Shown piece by piece: positions 33,256 to 42,222 of a stretch of DNA of 64,000 nt (position 1 is its first letter; each line of letters opens with the position of its first letter). Position numbers and translations under genes: made by a program. The DNA is from JAKAXS01 sp041940525 (lineage in GTDB: Bacteria > Pseudomonadota > Alphaproteobacteria > Rhizobiales > Hyphomicrobiaceae): positions 37,021 through 101,020 of the forward strand of contig JBGTSB010000004.1 in assembly GCA_041940525.1 (NCBI GenBank), read 5' to 3'. The notes below the pieces were generated by a model, which worked only from the letters and a program-made list of their open reading frames with translations, searched no databases and was not told the origin of the DNA.

Positions 33256-34050
33256 CTAGATTATTTTGGCCACTTGCCGGTCTATGGCGGCGTAAAGCAG
33301 GTCAAGGTCTTGCGGGCGCGACATGCGATGTTCGCCGTCGGGCACTTCGATGAATTCTGCCCAATCCCGTTCAATGAGAGAATTCAGCTCCTTGGCGTGG
33401 GCGAGCGGAACAGCGGTATCTTTTGCCCCTTGGAGGATCGTAATGGGCCTGCCGGGGTTGAATGGGTTGCGGCCAATCAAGTGGTTGCGGCCGTCTTCGA
33501 TGAATTTCCGGGTGATCTTGAATGGTTCGTCATATTCGGACGGTAGCAGCGTGAAGCCCTGCTCCATCACCTCCCGCTTGGCTTCGTCGGAGAAAACATT
33601 CCACATCAGCTCTTCCGTGAGATCCCAAGCCGGGGCGATTAAGACCAACCCACGAAGGCGAGCGGCTTCGCGTTCGTCGTTTTGCAGAAGGTGGCGCAAC
33701 AACAGCAGGGCAACGTGGCCGCCGGTGCTTGAGCCGACAACAATCTGCGCGCCTGTCGTCAGTTCAGAGAAGACCGTCTTGGCTTCTTCTAGCCAGTCGC
33801 CGACCGTGGCGTTTTCGAATTGACCCTCGGACTGGCCATGGCCGGAATAGTCGAAGCGTGTGTAGTCGAGGTTCCGGTCGTTGGCGAAGTGTGATAGCGC
33901 TTCGGCCTTCGTGCTGACCATGTCGGATTTCAAACCGGCCAGCCACATGATCCCGGGTTTCGCTGGATCCCCAGCCTGCGTGAGGTATGCGATGCGCCGA
34001 GTTTTTGGTGAAACGCCTGCTTCGACAAATTGAACTTGTGGTCCGCTCAT
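33256..34050 (-). CDS. Alpha/beta hydrolase (ABHD10-like)
   Basis: The 264-residue protein has the hydrolase elements GIMWLAGLKSDMVSTKA (oxyanion region), RFDYSGHGQSEG, the nucleophile elbow GSSTGG, an acidic residue in ILQGAKDTAVPL, and a histidine in PDGEHRMSRPQD. The pattern matches the ABHD10/thioesterase-like group conserved next to infC in many Hyphomicrobiales. It lacks a signal peptide, so it is cytoplasmic. Acyl-protein or acyl-ester hydrolysis is the family activity; the substrate here is unknown. It is divergent from the glycosyltransferase at 34089. Confidence 0.88.
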   Translation of the reverse strand: MSGPQVQFVEAGVSPKTRRIAYLTQAGDPAKPGIMWLAGLKSDMVSTKAEALSHFANDRNLDYTRFDYSGHGQSEGQFENATVGDWLEEAKTVFSELTTGAQIVVGSSTGGHVALLLLRHLLQNDEREAARLRGLVLIAPAWDLTEELMWNVFSDEAKREVMEQGFTLLPSEYDEPFKITRKFIEDGRNHLIGRNPFNPGRPITILQGAKDTAVPLAHAKELNSLIERDWAEFIEVPDGEHRMSRPQDLDLLYAAIDRQVAKII

Positions 34051-34088
34051 CTTAAAAAGGCACCCTTCAGGTCCATTGGAAATTCGTT

Positions 34089-35282
34089 TTGAAGCGCCCG
34101 ACCATACTGCAGATCATCCCTGAACTCGACACTGGCGGGGCTGAAATGTCGGCGATCGAGGTTGCTGGGGCTGTTGCTTCGGCTGGCGGCCGCGCGCTGG
34201 TTATGAGTGAAGGCGGCCGTATGGTTGCCCGGTTGGAGAAGGCCGGCGGAGAGTTCGTGCCGTTTGCCGCCGCCAGCAAGAATCCGTTGCGCATTCTTTG
34301 GAACGCGGGGGCGATTGCAAAGTTCGCCAAGAGCGAAGATGTCGATCTCATTCACGCCCGCAGCCGTGCGCCTGCCTGGAGTGGCTTCATTGGTGCGCGG
34401 CGTGCGGGTGTGCCGTTTCTGACCACGTATCACGGGGCATACAATGAGCGCGGGCCGGTCAAGCGGGCATATAACCGGGTGATGGTGCGCGGCGAACTCG
34501 TGATCGCCAATTCCGAATTTACAAGCGCGCTTATTCAAGAACGGTATGGAACGCCTGCCGATAAGATCCGGGTCATCCATCGTGGGGTGGATGGGCGCGT
34601 GTATAGCCCGAGTGCAGTGACGTCAGGTCAGGTCGCAAGTATGCGGCGGGGTTGGGGCGTGGAAGAGGGCGACGAGATTTTGCTGATGCCTGCGCGGCTC
34701 ACGCATTGGAAGGGGCAAGGCGTAGTTGTCGAGGCGATGCGTGCCTTGAAGGAACGCGGGGCGCTGGGCCGGATCGTGGCCATCCTCGCGGGGGACGATC
34801 AGGGCCGGTCTGAGTATCGCATGCAACTGGAGCGCGGCATTGAGGCCGGCGGCTTGGCCGGGCATGTCCGGCTTGTAGGGCATGTCTCTGATATGCCGAC
34901 GGCGTATGCGGCTTCCCAGTTGGTTGTTGTGGCCTCAACGGAGCCGGAGGCGTTCGGCCGGGTGGCGACCGAGGCCCAGATTATGGGTGTCCCGGTAATC
35001 GCCACGGCGATCGGAGCGCCTCAAGAGACTGTGCTGGCCCCTCCTCGGGCGCCGGACGCCAGCCGTACCGGTTGGCTGGTGCCGCCGGGGGACCACCAGG
35101 CGCTGGCGGATGCAATCAGTGCGCTGTCGCAGCTCTCGCAAGAAGACAAGTCCGAGCTATCCAGCCGGTCTCGTGAGCACGTTTTGGCAAGCTTTTCCTT
35201 GGCTGAAATGTGCCGCAAGACGCTGGCCGTCTATGATGAAATCCTGTCGTCGGACCTGGAACAGCGGTTCCAGCCGCTCTAG
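34089..35282 (+). CDS. Family 4 glycosyltransferase
   Basis: The 397-residue GT-B protein starts at a TTG (MKRPTILQIIPELDTGGAEM). The N-terminal domain has VDLIHARSRAPAWSG; the C-terminal donor domain has LLMPARLTHWKGQGVVVEAM, HVRLVGHVSDMPTAYAASQL and EPEAFGRVATEAQIMGVPVI, where the E-x7-E motif is EAFGRVATE. It transfers a nucleotide-activated sugar to an unknown acceptor, probably in envelope polysaccharide or LPS synthesis, on the cytoplasmic face. It lies between the hydrolase and infC with separate transcription from both. Confidence 0.92.
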   Translation: MKRPTILQIIPELDTGGAEMSAIEVAGAVASAGGRALVMSEGGRMVARLEKAGGEFVPFAAASKNPLRILWNAGAIAKFAKSEDVDLIHARSRAPAWSGFIGARRAGVPFLTTYHGAYNERGPVKRAYNRVMVRGELVIANSEFTSALIQERYGTPADKIRVIHRGVDGRVYSPSAVTSGQVASMRRGWGVEEGDEILLMPARLTHWKGQGVVVEAMRALKERGALGRIVAILAGDDQGRSEYRMQLERGIEAGGLAGHVRLVGHVSDMPTAYAASQLVVVASTEPEAFGRVATEAQIMGVPVIATAIGAPQETVLAPPRAPDASRTGWLVPPGDHQALADAISALSQLSQEDKSELSSRSREHVLASFSLAEMCRKTLAVYDEILSSDLEQRFQPL

Positions 35283-35471
35283 GGGCTTGGCTAGCTGCTG
35301 TTGCCTGGGCATAACCCCGCGCTTGACTTGAAACCCGATTTTATCGATTCTATTTGTCGCATCCAGACGATGTCTTTCTCCTTGGCCACGCCAATTGGAG
35401 GATTTTGTCGTATGTGCTTGATGTTCGACATCGATACATAAGTCTAAGAAGCTACAATAGGAGACTGCACC

Positions 35472-36011
35472 ATCCGCAGACCAATGCGCAGCGCACCAGA
35501 GCGCGAACCGCAGGGACCACGCACCAATGATGCGATTAGAGCCCGCGAAGTCCGATTGATTGATGAGACTGGCCAGAATGTCGGGGTGGTAGAGCGCGCC
35601 GATGCCCTTGAACGGGCGAGCGAGGCCGGACTGGACTTGGTCGAAGTTTCTCCTGATGCGCAGCCGCCGGTCTGTAAGATTTTGGACTACGGCAAATATA
35701 AATATCAGGAGCAAAAGAAGGCTGCCGAGGCCCGCAAGAACCAGAAGACGGTCGAGATCAAAGAAATCAAGATGCGGCCGGGCATTGATGATCACGACTA
35801 TGACGTCAAGATGCGTGCCATCCGCCGGTTCTTTGAAGAGGGCGACAAGGTCAAGGTGACGTTGCGCTTCCGTGGCCGCGAAATGGCGCATCAGGAACTT
35901 GGGATGAAGGTTCTTCAGCGTGTGAAGGCCGACGTCGAAGAGATTTCGAAGGTTGAGAGCGAGCCACGGTTCGAGGGACGCCAGATGATTATGGTGTTGG
36001 CGCCGAGGTAG
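35472..36011 (+). CDS. infC: Translation initiation factor IF-3, probable AUC start
   Basis: The 179-residue protein has the IF-3 N domain (RTNDAIRAREVRLIDETGQN; ERASEAGLDLVEVSPDAQPP; VCKILDYGKYKYQ) and C domain (VEIKEIKMRPGIDDHDYDVK; VTLRFRGREMAHQELG). It binds the 30S subunit and checks start codons. The first ATG (35484) is too far from the AGGAG at 35458-35462. An in-frame ATC at 35472, eight bases after it, gives the N-terminus IRRPMRSAPERE that matches alphaproteobacterial IF-3. infC genes are known for AUU/AUC starts that allow autoregulation. Confidence 0.93.
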   Translation: MRRPMRSAPEREPQGPRTNDAIRAREVRLIDETGQNVGVVERADALERASEAGLDLVEVSPDAQPPVCKILDYGKYKYQEQKKAAEARKNQKTVEIKEIKMRPGIDDHDYDVKMRAIRRFFEEGDKVKVTLRFRGREMAHQELGMKVLQRVKADVEEISKVESEPRFEGRQMIMVLAPR

Positions 36012-36035
36012 GCTACCGCACAACCTGACATGAGG

Positions 36036-36058
36036 CGGCCGCGTTTGCGGCCGTTTTT
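36036..36058 (+). terminator. Rho-independent terminator of infC
   Basis: CGGCCGC (36036-36042), a GTTT loop and GCGGCCG (36047-36053) followed by TTTTT form a canonical intrinsic terminator 25 bases after the infC stop. Confidence 0.88.
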
Positions 36059-36199
36059 GTTGGGCGATGGCTGTCAAGCAGGCCGGACGTGGTGATTGAG
36101 GGCCATAGTGGCTGGAAAACCCGCCCCCGTGGGCATGCCGCCACATTGCCGCCAACTAGCACCGGCGTAACCTGATCACTAGATTTGCTGGTCACAAGG

Positions 36200-37243
36200 A
36201 TGACGTTGACAGAGCAAGCGACGGAAGAAAAGGCGGGATTTGATCTCGTTGCGGCCGTCAGGGCTGCGACGCCGGAGGCGGCCGACCGCCGCTTTTGGGC
36301 GACGCTGGCGGCTGCCACGATCCTGCATTTGATGTTGTTGCTGGGATTTTTGTACGCGCCTAGAGAACGCCTGGGTGACCCCAATGCCGCGCCAAACGCC
36401 GTGGCCGTTTCTTTCGTTACCGAAGCAGAACTGTTGGATGCCTCGGCCGGGGCAGACGGGGCGCCGCCACCGTCATTGGCTCAACCTGCTGCGCAGCCGC
36501 CGCCGGAGCCGCAGGCGGAACAGCAGCAAGAGCAGGAGGCGCAAGAAGCGCCGAAGCTGAGGCCGTCTCAAGCCGAGAAGGCGGAAGAGACCAAGGAAGC
36601 CAAGCCGGTTGAGAAAGCCGACGAGGCCGCGCTGCCGGAACCTGCGCCGGACGAGGAAGCTGCCGTATTGGCGCAACCGAAAGCGGAGGCCGAGAAGCAG
36701 CAGGAAAAGCAAGAAGAGAAGAAGAACGAAGAGGCAAAAGACGAACAGGACAAGGCGAAAGAGGACGAGGCTTCGGAACTCAAGAAGGAGATTGCTGAGG
36801 CCAGACCGGATCTTTTGGAAGTTCCTGATCTCATGCCTCAGCCAAGGCGGCCACCCGCGCGCAAACAGCAGCAGGCGCGGCGGCAGCCAAGTATGGCGTT
36901 GCCGCAGCAGACGATCTCAACGCCGTCGTTGGATGGGCGGGCGGCGAGCGTCTCGCGGCCGGCCGGTATCACACGGTCTGGCGCCAATGATGATTTTGCT
37001 AGGGGTGTGATCAGCGCCTTGCGTCAGACGATGCCACAAATGAATGTTCTGGGCAGGGTGACGGTGAAGATCTTGATCAACATGAACGGCAATCTGGAAA
37101 CCGTCACGATGCTTTCGCGCTCGCAAGACACGGTTTTGAACCGAAGCGTTGTGTTTTCGACGAAGCAGGCGAGCTTCCCGTTTCCGCCGAGCGGGGCGAC
37201 GCTGGCCGACCGGACGTTCACGATAACTTACATCTATCACTAG
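36200..37243 (+). CDS. TonB-like energy-transducing protein
   Basis: The 347-residue protein has one N-terminal membrane helix (LAAATILHLMLLLGFLYAP, about residues 38-56), a long periplasmic linker rich in proline, glutamate, glutamine, lysine and alanine (about residues 90-240), and a C-terminal TonB-type domain (LGRVTVKILINMNGNLETVT; SFPFPPSGATLADRTFTITY). TonB proteins deliver proton-motive energy to outer-membrane transporters through ExbB/ExbD, which are not encoded here. TolA is the main alternative. The ATG at 36200 with AAGG nearby is preferred over an upstream TTG. Confidence 0.83.
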   Translation: MTLTEQATEEKAGFDLVAAVRAATPEAADRRFWATLAAATILHLMLLLGFLYAPRERLGDPNAAPNAVAVSFVTEAELLDASAGADGAPPPSLAQPAAQPPPEPQAEQQQEQEAQEAPKLRPSQAEKAEETKEAKPVEKADEAALPEPAPDEEAAVLAQPKAEAEKQQEKQEEKKNEEAKDEQDKAKEDEASELKKEIAEARPDLLEVPDLMPQPRRPPARKQQQARRQPSMALPQQTISTPSLDGRAASVSRPAGITRSGANDDFARGVISALRQTMPQMNVLGRVTVKILINMNGNLETVTMLSRSQDTVLNRSVVFSTKQASFPFPPSGATLADRTFTITYIYH

Positions 37244-37264
37244 CCGCTCTAGGTGTGGCGGAGA

Positions 37265-38143
37265 TCAGAAGATGCCGATCGGGAAGTATCGGTTGACGAT
37301 TTCTTCGAACCGTCCGGAACGACGAATGTTCTTCAGAGCGCCGTTAATTTGGGCCCTTAGCAGCGGATCGTTGCGGCTGACGGCTATCGCCAACCCGTCT
37401 CCAAAGTATTTTGGCTCGAGAAAGGCGCCGCCTTTGAACTCGCAGCAGCCGCGCGACAAGGTTCCCTTGAGCCAGAAGGACAAACTGATCGCGTCGTCGA
37501 ACAGTAGATCGACCTTTCCTTGTTGGAGGGAGTCGCGCGCCAGCTCAACGTTCTGGAATATTTCGATGCGGCTCTCGCGGAAGAAGGCACGCAAGAACGC
37601 TTCGTGTGTCGTGCCTTTGGCGACGCCGATCGTCTTCCCGTAGAGCGCATCTGGATTGATGGCGGCAAATTCGTTTGTCTTTTGGCCGGCGAAGCGACCG
37701 GGTGTTTGGAAGTAGCGGTCGGAGAATTCGATGTCTGCGACCCGCTGCGCGCCGACGATATGCGCGGCGATAACGGCGTCGGCTTCGCCGCGGCGAACCG
37801 CTAGAAACAGCTCTTTCCAAGGGCGAACCTTAATGTCGCAAGCGGCGCCGATGTCCAAACAGATGGCGCGGGCGAGGTCGACGTTCAGCCCGGTCAGGAT
37901 GCCTTCGTCGTCATAATAGTTGAAGGGCGGGAAGTCGTCCGCCGTGACAAAGCGGATAAGCACGCGGCGCTGCGGGGCTTCGTTCTCCAAACTGGTTTGG
38001 CCGGGCTGGCCGTCATTTGGAGCCTGAGCCTGAGCGATCATCCAGAAAAGGCTTGAAAGCAACACCCCAAGGCAGAGTGCCGTGAGCTGTCCGATGAGGG
38101 TTCCACTGAAGCAGGTGCGCATATTATGATGTGTACGTATCAT
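37265..38143 (-). CDS. Periplasmic amino-acid-type solute-binding protein
   Basis: The product of about 292 residues has a signal peptide (TALCLGVLLSSLFWMIAQAQ) and a family 3 solute-binding domain: FVTADDFPPFNYYDDEGILT, GLNVDLARAICLDIGA, VRRGEADAVIAAHIV and GKTIGVAKGTTHEAFL. It binds a small polar ligand, typically an amino acid, for an ABC importer or a sensor. No permease or ATPase is adjacent, so it is an orphan. Starts at 38143 and 38122 are both possible. It is divergent from the glycosyltransferase at 38181. Confidence 0.88.
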   Translation of the reverse strand: MIRTHHNMRTCFSGTLIGQLTALCLGVLLSSLFWMIAQAQAPNDGQPGQTSLENEAPQRRVLIRFVTADDFPPFNYYDDEGILTGLNVDLARAICLDIGAACDIKVRPWKELFLAVRRGEADAVIAAHIVGAQRVADIEFSDRYFQTPGRFAGQKTNEFAAINPDALYGKTIGVAKGTTHEAFLRAFFRESRIEIFQNVELARDSLQQGKVDLLFDDAISLSFWLKGTLSRGCCEFKGGAFLEPKYFGDGLAIAVSRNDPLLRAQINGALKNIRRSGRFEEIVNRYFPIGIF

Positions 38144-38144
38144 A
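38125..38144. promoter_or_regulatory. Short inverted repeat between divergent genes
   Basis: TATGAT and ATCATA flank GTGTACGT in the short space between the solute-binding protein and the glycosyltransferase. It overlaps the 38143 start, which would favour the 38122 start if it is an operator. Weak evidence. Confidence 0.3.
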
Positions 38145-38180
38145 TAACGGTTTTGTTTCTGTATCTCGTTCGCCGTACTC

Positions 38181-39704
38181 ATGCTGCACCACGTATCACA
38201 GCTAGACCTGCTCACCGATCGGTCCGGGGCGCCGGCCACCTCATCGCTTTCTGATAGCCTGACTTCCCGGCGTCTCCAAGGCGCGACGGAGGGGTTGCGT
38301 GCGCGTTATCCCGCGTTTTCGGCGGTGGAAGGGCTTTGGCCACGGCAGAGTCTTGCGATTGGCGCTCTGGCCGTGGCCTTGGGATGCCTGGTGCTCGCTG
38401 GAGTGGATGGCTGGGCTCTCGTTGCGGTGATGACGACATTGCCGTTTGCGTGTGTGCTGGCGCTGCGATGCTTGGCGCTTTGGAACTTGGTCTGGCCGGC
38501 CGGAAGTGATGCTGGGTTTGTCGGACGGATCGCGGACGAGGATCTGCCTGTCTACACTGTATTGGTGGCAATGTTTCGCGAGCGGGAGGTGGCTCACCAG
38601 CTCGTCCAGAGCCTTCATGCCTTGGACTATCCGCAAGACAAGCTGGACGTGCTGTTCATCACGGAGGAGTGCGATGCTGGCACACGCCTGGCGTTGCGCG
38701 CCGCGGGGCTGCATCCCAACATGCGGGTCATTTCGGTTCCGCCGGGGAAGCCGCAGACGAAGCCGCGTGCGTTGAATTTCGCACTTAGTGATGCGCGCGG
38801 TGAATTCGTTGTCGTGTTTGATGCCGAGGACGAGCCGGATCCGGATCAGTTGCGAAAGGCTGTTGCGGCGTTTCGCGAGGCTGGGCCAGAGCTGGCTTGT
38901 GTGCAGGCGCAGCTTAAAATTCACAATGCAAATGCTGGCTGGCTCACGCGGCAATTCGCGATTGAGTATGCGGCGTTGTTCGATTTGATCCTGCCGGCGC
39001 TGGCGCGTTGTGGATTGCCACTGACACTTGGCGGTACGTCGAACCACTTCCGCCGGAGTACGCTGGAGCAGGCTGGCGGCTGGGATGCATATAACGTGAC
39101 GGAGGACGCGGATCTCGGTATTCGCTTGGCGCGGCTTGGCTGGCGGGTTGATACGTTGCGATCGGCAACGTGGGAAGAAGCGCCGGATGCGTTTCCGGCA
39201 TGGCGGCGCCAACGCCAGCGCTGGCTGAAGGGCTGGCTGCAGACTGCGATCGTGCTCTGGCGCCAACCGCTGCGTCTTTGGCGGGAGCTGGGTGCGAAGC
39301 GGTGCTTGGCGCTGCATGCGTTGTTGGCCGGCATATTAGTGTCGGCGTTCGTGCACCCGATATCGCTCGGCGTCTTGGCTTATTCGCTAGTGGCTTCGCG
39401 GCCCGCGGATTCGTTCGGCGAAGGTGTTTGGTGGGCCGGGCTTGCCGTCTTTGTTTTGGGATATCTGTTTAGCATTGTTCTGGCGGTGGCCGCGGCCTTG
39501 CGCAGCGATCACCCGGGCTTGGCCTGGCATGGGATTTTTCTGCCTGCCTACTGGTTGTTGATTTCGCTGGCTGCACTGGGTGCCGCGTTCGATCTGGTCT
39601 GGCGGCCGTTTCATTGGCACAAGACACCGCATGCGGGCAGAACCACCAAATGCCGTGGCGCCAGGGTGTTGGCGGCGAAGCCGCCCCTACAGTTTCCAGG
39701 TTAG
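38181..39704 (+). CDS. Family 2 membrane glycosyltransferase
   Basis: The 507-residue protein has two N-terminal helices (about residues 58-100), a cytoplasmic GT-A domain (LPVYTVLVAMFREREVAHQL; FVVVFDAEDEPDPDQLRKAV with the DxD-like aspartates; GGTSNHFRR; VTEDADLGIRL; RQRQRWLKGWLQT) and four C-terminal helices. TED and QRQRW are the processive-synthase motifs of BcsA and NdvC-type enzymes, so it probably makes and exports a polysaccharide. It is convergent with hisH and overlaps its end by 18 bases. Confidence 0.92.
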   Translation: MLHHVSQLDLLTDRSGAPATSSLSDSLTSRRLQGATEGLRARYPAFSAVEGLWPRQSLAIGALAVALGCLVLAGVDGWALVAVMTTLPFACVLALRCLALWNLVWPAGSDAGFVGRIADEDLPVYTVLVAMFREREVAHQLVQSLHALDYPQDKLDVLFITEECDAGTRLALRAAGLHPNMRVISVPPGKPQTKPRALNFALSDARGEFVVVFDAEDEPDPDQLRKAVAAFREAGPELACVQAQLKIHNANAGWLTRQFAIEYAALFDLILPALARCGLPLTLGGTSNHFRRSTLEQAGGWDAYNVTEDADLGIRLARLGWRVDTLRSATWEEAPDAFPAWRRQRQRWLKGWLQTAIVLWRQPLRLWRELGAKRCLALHALLAGILVSAFVHPISLGVLAYSLVASRPADSFGEGVWWAGLAVFVLGYLFSIVLAVAAALRSDHPGLAWHGIFLPAYWLLISLAALGAAFDLVWRPFHWHKTPHAGRTTKCRGARVLAAKPPLQFPG

Positions 39705-40340
39705 GAAATTGCCGATCAATTTCAGGCCGAGCCGCTGGCTTTTTTCCGGGTGGAATTGGGTGCCCACGAGATTGTCGCGCGCGACGATGGCGGTAACCGG
39801 CCCGCCGTAGTCCGTTGTGGCGATCACGTTGTCGTCGTTCTCGGCGACCAAATGGAATGAATGGACGAAGTAGGCGTGCTGGCCGTCTGGCCCGGTTGCG
39901 ATTCCGTCGAGCAGAGCGTGTGGCTTGTTGAGCTCCAGAATGTTCCAACCCATGTGTGGGATTTTCAAGTTTGGGTCGCCGGGCTCTATGGCGCGGACTT
40001 CGCCGGGGATCCAGCCGAAGCCTTCCGTCGAGCCAAACTCAAGGCCACGTGTTGCCATGAGCTGCATGCCGACGCAGATGCCGAGGAAGGGCCTGGCTTT
40101 TTCCTCAACGCTCACGTGGATCGCGTCGAGCAGGCCGGGAACATTTTCCAGGCCTGCTTTGCAGTCGGCATAGGCGCCGACGCCAGGCAGGACGATCCGG
40201 TCAGCGGTCTCGACGGTTTTGGGATCGGATGAGACGACGATCTTGCAGCCGGCTTCTGTTTCACGCGCGGCGCGCTCGAAAGCCTTTGCTGCCGAGTGAA
40301 GGTTGCCCGATCCATAATCGATGATAGCGACGGTTTGCAT
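39687..40340 (-). CDS. hisH: Imidazole glycerol phosphate synthase subunit HisH
   Basis: The 217-residue glutamine amidotransferase starts MQTVAIIDYGSGNLHSAAKA. The nucleophile cysteine is in GICVGMQLMA, and the histidine and glutamate in GTQFHPEKSQ complete the triad. It supplies ammonia to HisF for the fifth step of histidine synthesis and for AICAR release. hisB and the DUF2628 gene precede it on the same strand. An upstream in-frame ATG (40364) would overlap DUF2628, so 40340 is preferred. Confidence 0.96.
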   Translation of the reverse strand: MQTVAIIDYGSGNLHSAAKAFERAARETEAGCKIVVSSDPKTVETADRIVLPGVGAYADCKAGLENVPGLLDAIHVSVEEKARPFLGICVGMQLMATRGLEFGSTEGFGWIPGEVRAIEPGDPNLKIPHMGWNILELNKPHALLDGIATGPDGQHAYFVHSFHLVAENDDNVIATTDYGGPVTAIVARDNLVGTQFHPEKSQRLGLKLIGNFLTWKL

Positions 40341-40347
40341 ATGAGTA

Positions 40348-40875
40348 TTAGGGGCCGGATGCAAAGAGACGGCGGAGGGTGCTGTGCGACCCTGCGATGT
40401 TTGGTGGTGTCCCGTCTGCGCTGGCGGTCGAGGTTGCAGTTTCGGGCTGTGGTGCGGAATGTTCGGTTAGCCAGGCATCGTAAAAACGGCGGTAGCACTC
40501 TCCTTCATCCGCACCTGACACGACGGCGACCTCTTGCCAGCCTTTGAAGCCCAGCTCCAAGCGCTGCAGGGCCGGCGTTTCAAAGGCAAACAGGATGTTG
40601 ATCGCAATCACGGCGATCAAGCTCCAAACCTGCGGGATCGCCATGATGTCCAGAGACGTCAGGATGAGCGCGGTTAACAAGAAATAGGTGGCCAACGGCA
40701 GCCAGGCCGCGCGCGCGAGCAGAGCAAACGGTGCGAACAAGGCGATGAGCCAAGAAAAGTTTTCATGCAGGAAGACCATTTCGTCGGCGCGAACACTCGG
40801 GTCCGCCGCGTGGTCAGGTGCCTCGTGCACGCTGTACACGACTGCGCCCCGCATGTTTGTGATCAGCCCGATCAT
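40348..40875 (-). CDS. DUF2628-domain membrane protein
   Basis: The 175-residue product starts in an ATGA overlap with the hisB stop and reads MIGLITNMRGAVVYSVHEAP. It has two or three hydrophobic segments (FSWLIALFAPFALLARAAWL; YFLLTALILTSLDIMAI; LIAVIAINILFAFETPAL) and a polar C-terminus with EGECYRRFYDAWL. DUF2628 proteins often sit between hisB and hisH in alphaproteobacteria, but no role in histidine synthesis is known. The start at 40854 is an alternative. Confidence 0.85.
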   Translation of the reverse strand: MIGLITNMRGAVVYSVHEAPDHAADPSVRADEMVFLHENFSWLIALFAPFALLARAAWLPLATYFLLTALILTSLDIMAIPQVWSLIAVIAINILFAFETPALQRLELGFKGWQEVAVVSGADEGECYRRFYDAWLTEHSAPQPETATSTASADGTPPNIAGSHSTLRRLFASGP

Positions 40876-41468
40876 ACGGCCAGCATGCCCTTCGTCGAGG
40901 GCACTCGCCCAGCCTGACGCTCGTCGATCGAAAGGGCAGCGCGCAAGGCGCGCGCCAATCCCTTGAAGCACGTTTCGGCGATGTGGTGATTGTTTTCGCC
41001 GTAGAGATTTTCAACATGCAGCGTCAGCCCAGCATTCTGCGCGAAAGCTTGGAACCACTCGCGGAACAGTTCGGTATCCATCTCGCCGAGCTTGTCGCGT
41101 GTAAACTCAACCTTCCAAACGAGGTAGGGGCGCCCTGATACGTCGATGGCGACGCGCGTCAGCGTCTCATCCATCGGCAGGTGCACGTCGGCGTAGCGGG
41201 TGATGCCCTGCTTGTCGCCGAGTGCCTTTGCCAGAGCTTGGCCGAGCACGATGCCGGTGTCTTCGGTCGTGTGGTGGAAATCGATGTGGAGGTCACCTTC
41301 GGCCTTCAGCGTGATATCGATCAGGGAGTGCCGGGCCAGCTGTTCCAACATGTGGTCCAGGAAGCCGATCCCGGTCGATACATCGTATTCGCCGGTGCCA
41401 TCCAAGTTGATGGCGGCCGTGATCCCGGTTTCTTTGGTTTTCCGGGTGATTTTCGCCTGACGGTTCAC
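40872..41468 (-). CDS. hisB: Imidazoleglycerol-phosphate dehydratase
   Basis: The 198-residue enzyme is the monofunctional HisB (no phosphatase domain). It has the manganese-binding histidines in HIDFHHTTEDTGIVLG and NNHHIAETCFKGLARALRAA and the central DHMLEQLARHSLID. It dehydrates imidazoleglycerol phosphate to imidazole acetol phosphate in histidine synthesis. It starts at GTG with GAGG five bases before it. The gene heads a hisB-DUF2628-hisH operon and is divergent from hslV, 157 bases away. Confidence 0.97.
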   Translation of the reverse strand: MNRQAKITRKTKETGITAAINLDGTGEYDVSTGIGFLDHMLEQLARHSLIDITLKAEGDLHIDFHHTTEDTGIVLGQALAKALGDKQGITRYADVHLPMDETLTRVAIDVSGRPYLVWKVEFTRDKLGEMDTELFREWFQAFAQNAGLTLHVENLYGENNHHIAETCFKGLARALRAALSIDERQAGRVPSTKGMLAV

Positions 41469-41625
41469 GATTGCCTCTTTGTGCGCAAGGTCTTAACGTG
41501 CCTGGGCTGGTGTGCTTGCACGCTCTATGACAAGCGTTTATCAGCTTGCTGGCCAGGGTTAAAGAGCGCAGCTCCGTGATCCTGTATCTTGATTTACGAG
41601 GACTTCCATCCCTATCTCCGGGCTT

Positions 41626-42201
41626 ATGACTTTACCAACCGATAATCCGGCCTCTCACGAGAGCTGGCATGCCACCACCATTTTGACTGTCCGCAAAGGC
41701 GGCCGTGTCGTCATCGCGGGTGATGGGCAGGTCAGCCTGGGCGCAACGATCATCAAGGGAAACGCGCGCAAGGTGCGCAAGATCGGCAAGGACGGCGAGG
41801 TCATCGGCGGCTTCGCTGGCGCCACGGCGGACGCGTTCACGCTGTTTTCCAGGCTGGAAAGCAAGCTTGAGCAGTATCCCCGGCAGCTGATGCGGGCCTG
41901 CGTGGAACTGGCTAAGGATTGGCGTACGGACCGGTATCTGCGCCGGTTGGAAGCGATGATGATCGTTGCCGACGAAGGCACGACGCTCGTTTTGACCGGT
42001 ACCGGAGATGTTTTGGAGCCGGAAGCGCACGTGATGGGTATCGGGTCGGGCGGCAACTACGCGCTGGCAGCTGCACGGGCGCTTTTGGATAGCGACCTGG
42101 ATGCGGAAGCAATTGCCCGCAAAGCCATGACAATCGCGTCGGAGATCTGCGTCTACACCAACGACAACTTTGTCGTCGAAACGCTGTCGTCCAACTCTTG
42201 A
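41626..42201 (+). CDS. hslV: HslV peptidase subunit
   Basis: The 191-residue N-terminal nucleophile hydrolase has HATTILTVRKGGRVVIAGDG, where threonine after cleavage of the short propeptide is the catalytic residue. Lysine in VRKGG and GQVSLGATIIKGNARKVRKI are also conserved. It forms the proteolytic core of the ATP-dependent HslVU protease. Uniquely here an SMR transporter gene separates it from hslU. Promoters for the operon should lie in the 157-base gap with hisB. Confidence 0.97.
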   Translation: MTLPTDNPASHESWHATTILTVRKGGRVVIAGDGQVSLGATIIKGNARKVRKIGKDGEVIGGFAGATADAFTLFSRLESKLEQYPRQLMRACVELAKDWRTDRYLRRLEAMMIVADEGTTLVLTGTGDVLEPEAHVMGIGSGGNYALAAARALLDSDLDAEAIARKAMTIASEICVYTNDNFVVETLSSNS

Positions 42202-42222
42202 CCGGGGATCTAGGCGGGTACC

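Noticed and set aside
36417..36834. Antisense open frames opposite the TonB-like gene
   Set aside because: They arise from the biased codons of the Pro/Glu/Gln/Lys linker and have no independent start signals.
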